Positions 27,601 to 37,780 of a stretch of 64,000 nucleotides of DNA are shown here, in pieces; the first letter of the stretch is position 1, and the number at the start of each line of letters is the position of its first letter. Where the stretch lies: NCBI RefSeq assembly GCF_010093065.1, contig NZ_CP048113.1, positions 2,790,001 to 2,854,000 of the forward strand, in the 5' to 3' direction. Both the position numbers and the translations under genes were made by a program. The stretch comes from Chitinophaga agri. GTDB taxonomy: Bacteria > Bacteroidota > Bacteroidia > Chitinophagales > Chitinophagaceae. The notes beneath the pieces are model-generated. The model searched no databases. It saw nothing but the letters and a program-made list of their open reading frames with translations, and was not told the DNA's origin.

Positions 27601-30404
27601 TAACTGAACAACTGCTGTAATGGCAGTGTGAATGAGAACCTTTGGGTTGCGTTGTCAATAGGGTCCTTGTCAAACAGGTGACTATAACGCACTCCGAAGG
27701 TGAAAGGGATTTCATTGCCTATTTTGGTATCGAACAGAAGCTCTCCACCAGCAGATCTATATTGCGTGCTCACCTTGCTGATGAAGTTATAGGCCCTGCT
27801 GTAATCATAGAACACATTGCCCCTGATCCGCATCAGGTAAAGAATATGTGCAAATCCCCAGTCAGGATAGGCGATCGGGAAATGATAGTTCGCGCCCAGT
27901 TTATAGATGTGCTCATAGAACGGCTCATTATATCCACGGGCATAGGCGAAATTATCGGAGAAAGAATAGTTGCGTGACGTATCCCGCTGCTGCCAGGCAC
28001 TCTGCAACACCAGACTATGACTTGGTAATACACCTGGCAGGTACAGGTCTAATCTTGCGAAAAGCTGTTCTGCAAATACATTGGTCAGCGAACGGTTATA
28101 CTGTAAAGCAAGGTATTGTCCGAAGTGAGAATAGATATGTTGTCTGGCCCGGATGCGCTGGTTATTGAATACCAGTGTATTGCCGATATATTGTATGCTC
28201 GGATTTGTAAAACGGAATGCTCCCTGCGGAAATCTCTCCAGATAATGATACATCGAAGATACTGACAAACTGCGGCTATACAAACCGGAAGATAACGTCA
28301 ATGGTATCGTGAACCCGCCATGAAAATCCAGCTCCTTCCAGTATAGACGGCCTTTTCCGGAAAAAACGTCAGACCGGTCAAAGGTATATTTAGCCCCTGC
28401 CTGCAGATATGGGAACAGGGCGCCATAGATGAAATCTCCCGTGAAGCCGGAACTTCCTTCATTACGATTATAGGTATATCCCAAAGCTGTAGAAGCCGTG
28501 TTCAGCACGTTATCGCCGTACAGCGTCACACTGTAGTTAGGATCGTCGAAGGTAGGTAGCCAGCTGTGGAAGTTGAACAGGTGTGTACTCTTCGCATACT
28601 CCTTTACCTCATTTTTCTCATCTGGTACTTTCTCTAGAATATTGCCCCCTTCCTGGAAATCAGGCTGTAACCAGGCACTATGATAGCTACGTCCTGTATC
28701 GATCGGTTGCCAGTCTTTCGGCGCCAGCGGCGCCGCATACAAGGCATATCCTTTCGTGCCGAAAGCACTGTATACTACCGTCTGCGACTGGCTATCCACC
28801 GCCGCATGCAGCACGCCGTTTGGATGTGCGGTAACCTGCCAGATCTTTTTAGCTGACATCGTCAATGCATAGATATTATCCACATCCTTATACGCAGCGG
28901 TGTAATACACCGTGTCATGGCGCACGGCCGGAATACCCAGGACTGTAAATGAGAAAGGTGTCAGCAATTCGCGCTCCCCCGTAGCCAGTGACTGACGTAT
29001 CATGGCCATTTCTCCTCTGTTATTACGCACATTACTGATGATCCATTGTTCATCCGCAGAAAACTTAGGATAAGTGTAATACCAGTTATCAGGATTCGGT
29101 AGCGTATTGATTACAGCGCCCGTTTGTCCATCCAGCAGCTGCAGACTATATTGCTGCGAGGTGGCCGTAGCGACTGCCACGATGCGTTTACCATCTGCAG
29201 TGATATCAGGGGAAAAGTAACGGGAAGTATGGGTGAGTGTACCAGTACGGCCGGTTGCCATATCATGGACCTTTACAACAGAATAGTCCTTCCAGGACCA
29301 GCGTGGATGAAAACGGGCTTCCGTCCATACGATCCGTCCATTTCGATAACTGAAATAGTCATCGAAATGGATACCCGGGCGGGTCACCAGTTCCTGTCGG
29401 CCAGTGCTGTCAAGCAGATAAAAACCTGCCAGCTTTTTGTAGGAATCTTTATAGATGAGCCATTCACCTGGCTTCACCGGATAAATATATTTGTAGTTTG
29501 TAACAGTTGGTGGTGCTTCCATCAATGGTGTACCTGGCTTACTTTCTTTACTGGCGTAAGTCTCCCAGCGCGGCTGATATTCTTTCAGCATCGCGCGATA
29601 GAAACCAGTCACGTTGTTACCCGTGCGTCTTTTCAGGCTCCGGGACAACGGATAAAATAATCCGCGGTAGCGCACTGCATCTGTTGTTACATCTTTCCAG
29701 AAGGTGCGGCCGTAATGTTCACGACCATACATGCTCATGAGATATCCCAGTGGATAATGATTGGGGGTAAAGTCTACATAAGAGCCATTCCTGACTTTCA
29801 TATAACTATAGTCCCTTTTCTCAAGCGCGAGCGCCCTGAAGCCATCGAAGAAAGCAGGCAGTCGTCCCCTCCCCTGCATACTCAGGGCTGTTTCCATTGT
29901 CACAGCATCTCCTTCCCAGAACCAGTTAGGTACAGCTACACTGGCAAAACCGGCTAATCCCAGTTCTCCGAATACACGATAGGCAACCCGGGTCAGTCCC
30001 TGGTTAAAATTGCGATATTGTAATACGTGCCGGTATTCATGCACTGCCAGCTGATCTTCCCATTTCAATGAACCCAGATCAGCAGATGCCGGCGGTGGTG
30101 TCAGATAAAACTCAGAGCGGAAAGGCCCCATAGCGACATAACCATTGGATTCCAGTGTCTGATGCTGCAATACGATATTCACTTTCTTGTTCCGGTTCCC
30201 GATTGAGCCGCGGTTATATCGATCCATATAATGGATCAGATTTGCGACCCGTTGTCCCTGTTGTTCCAGTCCGGCAGGAAAAATTACACGGGCGGTATCA
30301 GAATTGATCTGACGCCATTTTACAGAAGGAGGATTGCCGCCGAATGATTGTGCCATTGCGGTAATGGGGAACAGGAGTAACAGTAGGCACGAGAAAGTTT
30401 TCAT
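27597..30404 (-). CDS. Surface protein: HExxH peptidase, beta-propeller and outer-membrane barrel in one chain
   Basis: A 935-residue protein starting at 30404 (MKTFSCLLLLLFPITAMAQ signal peptide; the Met at 30428 is an alternative). Residues about 30-290 resemble the peptidase-MA/gluzincin group: H122-E-Y-R-H126 as zinc site and E164 in WFWEGDA as likely third ligand. Residues about 300-600 carry repeated propeller-like blades (YFSPDITADGKRIVAV, YTYPKFSADEQWIISNV). Residues about 620-935 alternate aromatic strands and turns, include GGELLFDTKIGNEIPFTFGV, and end in an aromatic FSY, as BamA/Omp85-like barrels do. It probably sits in the outer membrane; which side the peptidase faces is unknown. 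Substrate unknown; activity inferred. Confidence 0.72.
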   Translation of the reverse strand: MKTFSCLLLLLFPITAMAQSFGGNPPSVKWRQINSDTARVIFPAGLEQQGQRVANLIHYMDRYNRGSIGNRNKKVNIVLQHQTLESNGYVAMGPFRSEFYLTPPPASADLGSLKWEDQLAVHEYRHVLQYRNFNQGLTRVAYRVFGELGLAGFASVAVPNWFWEGDAVTMETALSMQGRGRLPAFFDGFRALALEKRDYSYMKVRNGSYVDFTPNHYPLGYLMSMYGREHYGRTFWKDVTTDAVRYRGLFYPLSRSLKRRTGNNVTGFYRAMLKEYQPRWETYASKESKPGTPLMEAPPTVTNYKYIYPVKPGEWLIYKDSYKKLAGFYLLDSTGRQELVTRPGIHFDDYFSYRNGRIVWTEARFHPRWSWKDYSVVKVHDMATGRTGTLTHTSRYFSPDITADGKRIVAVATATSQQYSLQLLDGQTGAVINTLPNPDNWYYTYPKFSADEQWIISNVRNNRGEMAMIRQSLATGERELLTPFSFTVLGIPAVRHDTVYYTAAYKDVDNIYALTMSAKKIWQVTAHPNGVLHAAVDSQSQTVVYSAFGTKGYALYAAPLAPKDWQPIDTGRSYHSAWLQPDFQEGGNILEKVPDEKNEVKEYAKSTHLFNFHSWLPTFDDPNYSVTLYGDNVLNTASTALGYTYNRNEGSSGFTGDFIYGALFPYLQAGAKYTFDRSDVFSGKGRLYWKELDFHGGFTIPLTLSSGLYSRSLSVSSMYHYLERFPQGAFRFTNPSIQYIGNTLVFNNQRIRARQHIYSHFGQYLALQYNRSLTNVFAEQLFARLDLYLPGVLPSHSLVLQSAWQQRDTSRNYSFSDNFAYARGYNEPFYEHIYKLGANYHFPIAYPDWGFAHILYLMRIRGNVFYDYSRAYNFISKVSTQYRSAGGELLFDTKIGNEIPFTFGVRYSHLFDKDPIDNATQRFSFTLPLQQLFSY

Positions 30405-30437
30405 ATCAATTGCAGGTATAGGGAACAAGATACGGAG

Positions 30438-30496
30438 TAATTAGGAATTACGAATTAGGAATTGATTAGCCTGACTACATTAATTATCAGGCAATT
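30438..30496. repeat. Dispersed intergenic repeat, copy 4
   Basis: AATTAGGAATTACGAAT at 30438-30454 is identical to 20518-20534, and ATCAGGCAATTAAC nearby (about 30486-30499) also recurs in the 20518 copy. The two stretches appear in both places but with different spacing. Confidence 0.6.
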
Positions 30497-30512
30497 AACA
30501 AATGCCAATAAA

Positions 30513-30549
30513 CGAACGCCATAAACAGCCGTGCTGTTTATGGCGTTCG
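30513..30549 (-). terminator. 17-bp perfect hairpin after serine ammonia-lyase
   Basis: 30513-30529 pairs exactly with 30533-30549 around a 3-nt loop. It lies 31 bp past the stop of the leftward L-serine ammonia-lyase gene and is followed on that strand by TTTATT. Confidence 0.75.
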
Positions 30550-30579
30550 CAAATTCCCTGGTTCCTGGTTCTCAATGAT

Positions 30580-32013
30580 CTAACATTCCGGAAGGCTGAT
30601 CGGTATATTCACCGCCAGGCCACCATCAGAAGTCTCCTTGTATTTACTGTTCATATCCAGTGCCGTATCCCACATGGTCTTTACCACCGCATCGAGCGAT
30701 ACTTTCGCCAGTTCCGGGTTGCTCTGCAACGCCAGCTGGGAAGCAGTGATCGCTTTGATCGCGCCCATGGTATTACGTTCTATGCAGGGTACCTGTACGA
30801 GTCCGCCAATAGGGTCGCAGGTCAGCCCCAGGTGATGTTCCATGGCAATTTCAGCCGCCATCAGTACCTGACGCTGAGAACCACCCAGGCATTCAGTTAA
30901 TGCCGCTGCCGCCATGGCAGAAGACACACCGATTTCCGCCTGACATCCGCCCATTGCGGCGGAGATAGTAGAGCGTTTTTTGAAGATACTGCCGATCTCG
31001 GAGGCTGTCAGCATAAACTGCATGATCTTATCATCCTGATTGCCATCACAGAAGGTAATGAAATACTGTAATACAGCGGGGATGACGCCTGCTGCACCAT
31101 TGGTAGGAGCTGTTACCACACGGCCGAACGAGGCATTTTCCTCATTCACAGCGAGCGCAAAACAGCTGACCCAGTCCAGCGTATAAGCGAAGTGGTTACC
31201 ACCTGCACGAATAGCGTCGATCCAGGAATTATAATCAGTGTAGGTACGTCCTTTCAGTAATTTTTTATTCAGTGCTGCCGCACGTCTGGCCACACGTAAC
31301 CCTCCGGGTAATTCACCCGCTGTATGAGAACCCCGGTAGATACACTCTTTCATGACACGGTAGATATTCATCACGCCGGCCCGGGTTTCTGCTTCCGGTC
31401 TCCAGGCATGTTCATTTTCCATGACGAGTTCGGAGATGGAATACCCTGTTTTGATACACCACTGTAACAGCTGACGGGCAGTATCAATTGGGAATGGCAG
31501 GTCTACCTGTGCAGCACCTCCACCCTGTGTTTCACCTTCTTTCAAGACAAATCCGCCACCAATGGAATAGTAGGTAGCAGCCTGTTGTTCGCCATCATTA
31601 AAGGTAACGAGGAAGGTCAGGGCGTTAGGGTGATAAGGTAAGGATTCATCAAACAGGAACGTGATATCCTGCAGGGGATCAAAAGTCACGGGATGAGTGC
31701 CACCCACGACCATTACTTTATTTCTACGGATGTCGTCAATTTTACTGTTGATCTGATTAACGTCAAACGTTACGGGGTCATCACCACAGAGGCCTAACTG
31801 TACCGCAATATCAGTACCGTGACCATGACCGGTCTTGGCAAGAGAGCCGTACAATAAAACGCTGACATGTTCTATGGAACTGAGTTTTCGTCCTGTAGCC
31901 TGAACTTCTTTCAGGAACTGCAGGGCGGCCCGCCAGGGGCCTAACGTGTGTGAGCTTGAAGGACCTACGCCTATCTTAAAGATATCAAATACCGAAATGC
32001 ATTCGTGTGCCAC
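30580..32013 (-). CDS. sdaA: L-serine ammonia-lyase (iron-sulfur type)
   Basis: Deaminates L-serine to pyruvate. The protein is about 477 residues, a fused alpha/beta single-chain form. The opening [21 protein letters not shown] is diagnostic; [14 protein letters not shown] and the cluster-binding Cys in GGCQAEIGV and [18 protein letters not shown] are present. I chose the GTG at 32013 (protein starting [10 protein letters not shown], the common form) because the -7 box at 32029-32036 overlaps the alternative TTG at 32031, which would then lie upstream of the transcript start. Confidence 0.92.
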   Translation of the reverse strand: MAHECISVFDIFKIGVGPSSSHTLGPWRAALQFLKEVQATGRKLSSIEHVSVLLYGSLAKTGHGHGTDIAVQLGLCGDDPVTFDVNQINSKIDDIRRNKVMVVGGTHPVTFDPLQDITFLFDESLPYHPNALTFLVTFNDGEQQAATYYSIGGGFVLKEGETQGGGAAQVDLPFPIDTARQLLQWCIKTGYSISELVMENEHAWRPEAETRAGVMNIYRVMKECIYRGSHTAGELPGGLRVARRAAALNKKLLKGRTYTDYNSWIDAIRAGGNHFAYTLDWVSCFALAVNEENASFGRVVTAPTNGAAGVIPAVLQYFITFCDGNQDDKIMQFMLTASEIGSIFKKRSTISAAMGGCQAEIGVSSAMAAAALTECLGGSQRQVLMAAEIAMEHHLGLTCDPIGGLVQVPCIERNTMGAIKAITASQLALQSNPELAKVSLDAVVKTMWDTALDMNSKYKETSDGGLAVNIPISLPEC

Positions 32014-32028
32014 GAGGTAGAATTTCGA

Positions 32029-32036
32029 CAAATGTA
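32029..32036 (-). promoter_or_regulatory. -7 box of the serine ammonia-lyase gene
   Basis: Minus-strand TACATTTG, an exact TAnnTTTG, 15 bp before the GTG start at 32013. It implies a leader of under about 12 nt and decides between two possible start codons. Confidence 0.5.
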
Positions 32037-32096
32037 AGGGGAAAATAGGGATAGATTATTCCTCAGGTGGGATTGTATTACAATATCATTACTAAT

Positions 32097-32156
32097 CACC
32101 AATCCTCAATAACAAAAAAGGGCCTTCCGGCCCTTTCCTGTTATTGAGGATTGGTG
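32097..32156 (-). terminator. Long terminator hairpin that includes the FKBP stop codon
   Basis: Perfect 18-bp outer arms, 32097-32114 with 32139-32156, enclose a second GC-rich hairpin AGGGCC/GGCCCT (32119-32134). The right outer arm covers the last four codons and the stop of the leftward FKBP gene. Confidence 0.85.
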
Positions 32157-32647
32157 AGGTCCACTAATTCGATATCAAATATCAGCGGCGAGTTGGCCGG
32201 TATGCCGTTCTGTGCCTGACGGCCGTAACCGTAGTAAGAAGGCAGGTATACCCTGATCTTGCCGCCTTTGGTGATCCTGGTCAATGCAAACTGCCAGCCT
32301 ACGATCACCTGTCCTACATAAAACTCACGGGGAGTTGTACCGGTAGAATCAAACACTACATCTGACAACAGTTTACCAGTGTACAAAGTCTTCACTTTTG
32401 TATTGCTGTATTTTACGCTGTCAACGCCATTACCTTTTGCAGAGATATTGTAGTAAATACCACTTAAAGAGTCCTGAACAGCTGTCAGGCTGTGTGCTTT
32501 CAGGTATGCCTTAATTGAATCGACATCCTTGTTAAACTGTGGTGTTGGATCATAAGCTTCGCCCTCATCTTTACTACAAGCGGCAAAAAATACCATCATC
32601 AGCGCTGCTCCGATCAGGAACAAATGTCTCATGCTAAATCTTTTCAT
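32141..32647 (-). CDS. FKBP-type peptidyl-prolyl isomerase lipoprotein
   Basis: A 168-residue lipoprotein: signal ending VFFAACSK (lipobox Cys about residue 25), then an FKBP domain (about 80-165). Conserved FKBP elements are KTLYTGKLLSDVVFDST, VIVGWQFALTRITKGGKIRVYLP and the closing GIPANSPLIFDIELVDL. It would speed proline isomerisation of exported proteins at the outer membrane or periplasm. It follows a second, more divergent FKBP lipoprotein by 44 bp in the same operon. The start could also be the Met at residue 6. Confidence 0.9.
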   Translation of the reverse strand: MKRFSMRHLFLIGAALMMVFFAACSKDEGEAYDPTPQFNKDVDSIKAYLKAHSLTAVQDSLSGIYYNISAKGNGVDSVKYSNTKVKTLYTGKLLSDVVFDSTGTTPREFYVGQVIVGWQFALTRITKGGKIRVYLPSYYGYGRQAQNGIPANSPLIFDIELVDLTNPQ

Positions 32648-32691
32648 GAAGTGCTCGGATTTATAATATTGAGATAATTAATTACAGAGGA

Positions 32692-33198
32692 TTATTTAAA
32701 GTCTACGAGTTCCACGTCGCATACAAGAACGGTATTAGCAGGTATAATATTACCTACGGACACGTTACCGAAGCCCAGCGGAGAAGGGATGATCAGGAAT
32801 ATCTTTCCTCCTTTACCTATTTTCCGTAATCCTATCTGCCAGCCCATGATATGGTCTTTCAGGGCACGGCCATCGAAATTGGTACTGCCGAAAGAAGCAT
32901 CCAGCAGGGAATCTTTCAGGTTACGGCGGGTATAATTCAATGTGGGAATAGAATTGAGCGTCATTAAGGCCGAAGGGTCTCCAGGGTTTTCTATTTTATA
33001 ATAGATCCCACTGAAATCACGGTCCAGGGAAAGGTTGTTCGCCATCATGTATGACTGGATAGCGGCGTTCTGCTCCTGCATGATCCTTTCGCCATCGGTG
33101 ACATCGTTGTAGGTGTCGGAATATTCATTTTTTGAGCATCCGGTGATCAGGACAAGTGAAAATAAAAGATAAAAAGCGGCGCGTAAATGTGCGTTCAT
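32692..33198 (-). CDS. Divergent FKBP-like lipoprotein (paralogue)
   Basis: A 168-residue lipoprotein with signal ending LVLITGCSK and an FKBP-like domain. The C-terminal half is clear (MGWQIGLRKIGKGGKIFLIIP, NIIPANTVLVCDVELVDF). The first half is degraded: the usual Y-x-G-x-L-x-D-G-x-x-F-D-S core reads NYTRRNLKDSLLDASFGST, with several pocket residues changed. It may have lost isomerase activity and act as a binding or assembly factor. First gene of a two-gene operon with the more canonical FKBP. Confidence 0.8.
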   Translation of the reverse strand: MNAHLRAAFYLLFSLVLITGCSKNEYSDTYNDVTDGERIMQEQNAAIQSYMMANNLSLDRDFSGIYYKIENPGDPSALMTLNSIPTLNYTRRNLKDSLLDASFGSTNFDGRALKDHIMGWQIGLRKIGKGGKIFLIIPSPLGFGNVSVGNIIPANTVLVCDVELVDFK

Positions 33199-33242
33199 AC
33201 AATTATAACGGCGAAAAAGACCTAAAGTTACAGGAAGCTGCT

Positions 33243-33280
33243 AAAAAAGGAAAGGGTATCCGCGATAGCGAACACCCTTT
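33243..33280 (-). terminator. Terminator after groEL
   Basis: AAAGGGT (33251-33257) pairs with ACCCTTT (33274-33280) with inner CGC/GCG; minus-strand T-run follows. Confidence 0.8.
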
Positions 33281-33305
33281 TCCCTTATATTTTCTGGATA
33301 CTATA

Positions 33306-34985
<1,680 letters not shown>

Positions 34986-34998
34986 TCAACGCTTGTGA

Positions 34999-35280
34999 TT
35001 AAACAATTGCTAAGATGTCAGATTCACGCATGATTAAGTAATCACCACCTTCGATGCTGATCTCGGTACCTGCATATTTGCCATATAATACGGTATCGCC
35101 AACTTTTACAGTCACTGGCTCATCTTTCTTACCAGGACCAGCTGCAACAACAGTACCTTTCTGTGGTTTTTCTTTTGCAGTATCAGGGATGATGATACCA
35201 CCAGCTGTTTTTTCTTCTGCGGCTGCGGGTTTCACGATCACCCTGTCAGCTAAGGGCTTAATACTTAAATCTTTTGACAT
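34999..35280 (-). CDS. groS: Co-chaperonin GroES
   Basis: The 10-kDa lid of the GroEL cage. The chosen start at 35280 gives 93 residues beginning [18 protein letters not shown], the normal length; the frame runs open to 35349 without a reason to start there. The mobile loop is [20 protein letters not shown] and the roof motif is [15 protein letters not shown]. First gene of the groS-groL operon. Confidence 0.97.
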   Translation of the reverse strand: MSKDLSIKPLADRVIVKPAAAEEKTAGGIIIPDTAKEKPQKGTVVAAGPGKKDEPVTVKVGDTVLYGKYAGTEISIEGGDYLIMRESDILAIV

Positions 35281-35325
35281 ATACTTATACTTTTTAAAAA
35301 GGTAAGATGATTTGTTTTTGTGCTG

Positions 35326-35349
35326 TTGGCACTTCGATAATTGTGCCAA
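35326..35349. promoter_or_regulatory. Inverted repeat upstream of groS, possible operator
   Basis: TTGGCAC (35326-35332) and GTGCCAA (35343-35349) flank a 10-bp gap, 46 bp upstream of the groS start. CIRCE, the HrcA operator, has TTAGCAC and GTGCTAA halves with a 13-bp gap, so this is CIRCE-like but not a match. A second GTGC/GCAC pair overlaps it (35320-35332). Confidence 0.4.
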
Positions 35350-35884
35350 GGCAATTTTATGGTCAAATTTTCAGTTCTTCCGCACCGGCAGCTAAGCTGC
35401 ACTGACAAAAATGCCATTTTTTCAGATAAAACCTGACAGAATCAGTATGCAATTGCCCGTTTGTGATCCACCAGCCCCGGGTAACGGCCGGTGTGCTTCG
35501 CCGTCGCTGGTTCGACGCTTGTTCATTCCTCTTCAGACGAACACAGAAAGCCGGCATATTCAACTGTGGAATTTCACTACACCAGTGTATTATCCTGAAA
35601 AGTACTATTCTTTTAGCTAATAATACGCATCCTCTCCAGATATACAGTCACCACCGCAAAATAATCAGCCAGGTATTAAAATGACGATATGTCCTATTAC
35701 CACATTCCCGGCATCTCTTTCCCCCACCCTTCCTGACACGATCAGCACACCTGATTGTCATATTTTTTCCTGTAAATCTCTTTAACACAACATTATACAA
35801 TGATTATCAACAAGATAAAGTCAATCTTTCACAATTATCCCTGGTAATTCTTATTTGTCAACGCCTATTATGCCCATTTTTCCC
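35350..35884. other. Intergenic region between groS and nusB
   Basis: About 530 bp between two divergent operons. Short frames here (for example 35411-35620) have no recognisable protein features or start context. No promoter match on the groS side was found. Confidence 0.4.
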
Positions 35885-35892
35885 TAGTTTTG
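35885..35892 (+). promoter_or_regulatory. -7 box of nusB
   Basis: TAGTTTTG matches TAnnTTTG; the nusB ATG is 27 bp past it. The nearest TTTG upstream (35854) is too far at 27 bp. Confidence 0.5.
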
Positions 35893-35919
35893 CGCCCTCA
35901 TACAGTTCTTGATTATAAG

Positions 35920-36849
35920 ATGATTAGCAGAAGAAATATCCGTGTGAAGGTCATGCAGACCCTCTATGCACTGGAAACAATGGAACCGGAAACCATTAAG
36001 CCGGGAACCGCTACCAGTTTACTGAACGAGAAGCTGGACCAGACAAGTCAGATCTTTACATACGTATTATACTGCCTGACCCAGGTAGCTCAGTATGCAG
36101 AGATCGACTCTCAGACCCGTGCATCCAAACACCTTCCCTCAGCTGCGGACCTGCAGGTAAATACCAAAATAGCGGGGAATGAATTTGTTTTCCAGATCAT
36201 CAATGACAAAGGGTTTCAGGTAAACCTGGAACAATGGAAACTCAGGCATCTTCCTGAACAGGACCTGATGCGTAAACTGTACAACTCTCTCACAGCAACA
36301 GATATCTATCAGAAATATATCCAGGAGCCTTCCCGTACCAAACAGGGAGAAAAGGAGATCATGGAATATATCTATAAAGAGCTCCTCTTCAAAAACGAGC
36401 TGTTCCTTCAGCATATGGAAGATAGCTTCCTGCACTGGGGTGACGATGCCGAAATGATGGACCTCCTGGTAGCTAACTACATGCATAAACCGCATTTATT
36501 CAATTTCCTCCAGCTCATCAGCCGGGAGAAACTGGAATATGCACGTGAACTGCTGCTGACAGTGCTCGATAAGAAAGAATATTGCCTGGAACTGATCAAG
36601 CCGAAATTACAGAACTGGGATCCTGAACGTATCGCCGCAGTGGATATGTTATTAATGGAAATGGGAGTATGCGAATTCCTCTATTTCCCGACTATTCCTA
36701 CCAAGGTGACTATCAACGAATATATCGACCTGGCAAAGGCGTACAGCACGCCTCAGAGCGGTCAGTTCGTCAACGGTATACTGGATAATATCCTGAAAGA
36801 CCTCGATCAGGCCAATATGATAAAGAAGGTAGACCGTACAAAAAAATAG
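35920..36849 (+). CDS. nusB: Transcription antitermination factor NusB
   Basis: A 309-residue RNA-binding antitermination protein for rRNA operons. The start at 35920 (MISRRNIRVKVMQTLYALE) is the typical Bacteroidota opening; the TTG at 35890 overlaps the promoter box. Bacteroidota NusB is about twice as long as that of E. coli, and the canonical NusB core lies in the C-terminal part (WDPERIAAVDMLLMEMGVCEF through INEYIDLAKAYSTPQSGQFVNGILD). It leads a block with DUF1573, yajC and coaE that is common in this phylum. Confidence 0.93.
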   Translation: MISRRNIRVKVMQTLYALETMEPETIKPGTATSLLNEKLDQTSQIFTYVLYCLTQVAQYAEIDSQTRASKHLPSAADLQVNTKIAGNEFVFQIINDKGFQVNLEQWKLRHLPEQDLMRKLYNSLTATDIYQKYIQEPSRTKQGEKEIMEYIYKELLFKNELFLQHMEDSFLHWGDDAEMMDLLVANYMHKPHLFNFLQLISREKLEYARELLLTVLDKKEYCLELIKPKLQNWDPERIAAVDMLLMEMGVCEFLYFPTIPTKVTINEYIDLAKAYSTPQSGQFVNGILDNILKDLDQANMIKKVDRTKK

Positions 36850-36850
36850 C

Positions 36851-36858
36851 TACTTTTG
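36851..36858 (+). promoter_or_regulatory. -7 box between nusB and the DUF1573 gene
   Basis: TACTTTTG matches TAnnTTTG, one base past the nusB stop and 19 bp before the next ATG. It may give the downstream genes a second promoter. Confidence 0.35.
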
Positions 36859-36877
36859 GGTCGAACCCGATACAATT

Positions 36878-37324
36878 ATGAAAAAGATATTCTTTTATCT
36901 GATTGCCGGTAGCCTCCTCGCTGGCGCCTGCAACAGTTCAGATGCCAACAAAAGTGCCGGACAGGATACAACGACTGCGGCCACTGCTGCCAGTACAAAA
37001 GGTACACCTGTCATCACCTTTGATGAGATGACGCACAATTTTGGCAATATCACTGAAGGCGAAAGAGTAGAATACTCCTTCAAATTCACCAACACCGGAG
37101 ACGGAGACCTGCTGATAACAGATGCTACCTCCTCCTGCGGTTGTACAGTGCCTGACTGGCCGAAAGAACCTATCAAACCTGGTAAAACCAGCTATATGAA
37201 AGTAGTGTTCAACAGCGCAGGTAAAGAAGGATATACTGAAAAGGAAATCACGATCCGGGCTAACACAAAGCCTGAACAGGTACAGGGACCAAAAATTCAG
37301 TGTACGATACTGAAACAGAAATAA
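36878..37324 (+). CDS. DUF1573 domain lipoprotein
   Basis: A 148-residue lipoprotein: signal ending LLAGACNSSD (lipobox Cys near residue 18), a Thr/Ala-rich spacer, then a DUF1573 immunoglobulin-like domain (about 45-145). The hallmark is HNFGNITEGERVEYSFKFTNTG followed by the SSCGCTVPDWPK motif. The family is widespread in Bacteroidota and its role is not defined. It lies between nusB and yajC in a conserved order. Confidence 0.92.
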   Translation: MKKIFFYLIAGSLLAGACNSSDANKSAGQDTTTAATAASTKGTPVITFDEMTHNFGNITEGERVEYSFKFTNTGDGDLLITDATSSCGCTVPDWPKEPIKPGKTSYMKVVFNSAGKEGYTEKEITIRANTKPEQVQGPKIQCTILKQK

Positions 37325-37357
37325 CAACAACTAAACAACTAAATACAACTTAATACG

Positions 37358-37711
37358 ATGTACACTAACATGCTGAACGTTCTACTGATGGCGGGTGGTG
37401 GAGCAGGTGCTCAAGGCGGCGCTGGCTTCCAGTTCATATTTATCGGGGGTATGATCCTGGTAATGTGGTTATTCATGATCCGTCCTCAGACCAAGAAAGC
37501 AAAATTGCAGAAAGACTTCATCGGCGGTCTGCGTGAAGGCGATAAAATCGTTACCATCGCAGGTATCCACGGTAAAGTGAAAAAGATCAATGATAACAAT
37601 ACCCTGCAGATCGAAGTTAGTCCTGGTACCTACTTCACTGTTGAGCGCTCTGCTATCAGTATGGAATATACCCAGGCACAGCAGAAAGCAGCTGAAACTG
37701 CAGCAAAATAA
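37358..37711 (+). CDS. yajC: Preprotein translocase accessory subunit YajC
   Basis: A 117-residue membrane protein of the Sec holotranslocon that associates with SecDF. One membrane segment (about residues 25-42, FIFIGGMILVMWLFMIRPQ) is followed by the cytoplasmic domain KLQKDFIGGLREGDKIVTIAG with the GGVxGxV-like turn (GIHGKVKKI). SecDF itself is encoded at 42.8-46 kb in this window. Confidence 0.95.
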   Translation: MYTNMLNVLLMAGGGAGAQGGAGFQFIFIGGMILVMWLFMIRPQTKKAKLQKDFIGGLREGDKIVTIAGIHGKVKKINDNNTLQIEVSPGTYFTVERSAISMEYTQAQQKAAETAAK

Positions 37712-37732
37712 TGGCTGTCTTCCGACAGTGCG

Positions 37733-37767
37733 TCCCAAATTCCCTCGCGGAGTTTGGGATTTTTTTT
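37733..37767 (+). terminator. Terminator between yajC and coaE
   Basis: TCCCAAA (37733-37739) pairs with TTTGGGA (37753-37759) with inner TCC/GGA, then a run of eight T. coaE starts only 14 bp later, so some read-through is likely. Confidence 0.8.
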
Positions 37768-37780
37768 GGAATTTGGCGGT

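Noticed and set aside
35411..35684. Small frames in the groS-nusB gap
   Set aside because: No start context, no recognisable domain, and a composition unlike the neighbouring genes.
37733..37767. Considered as a riboswitch for coaE
   Set aside because: A simple hairpin with U-run just before coaE; no conserved aptamer-like structure seen, so a terminator or attenuator is the simpler reading.
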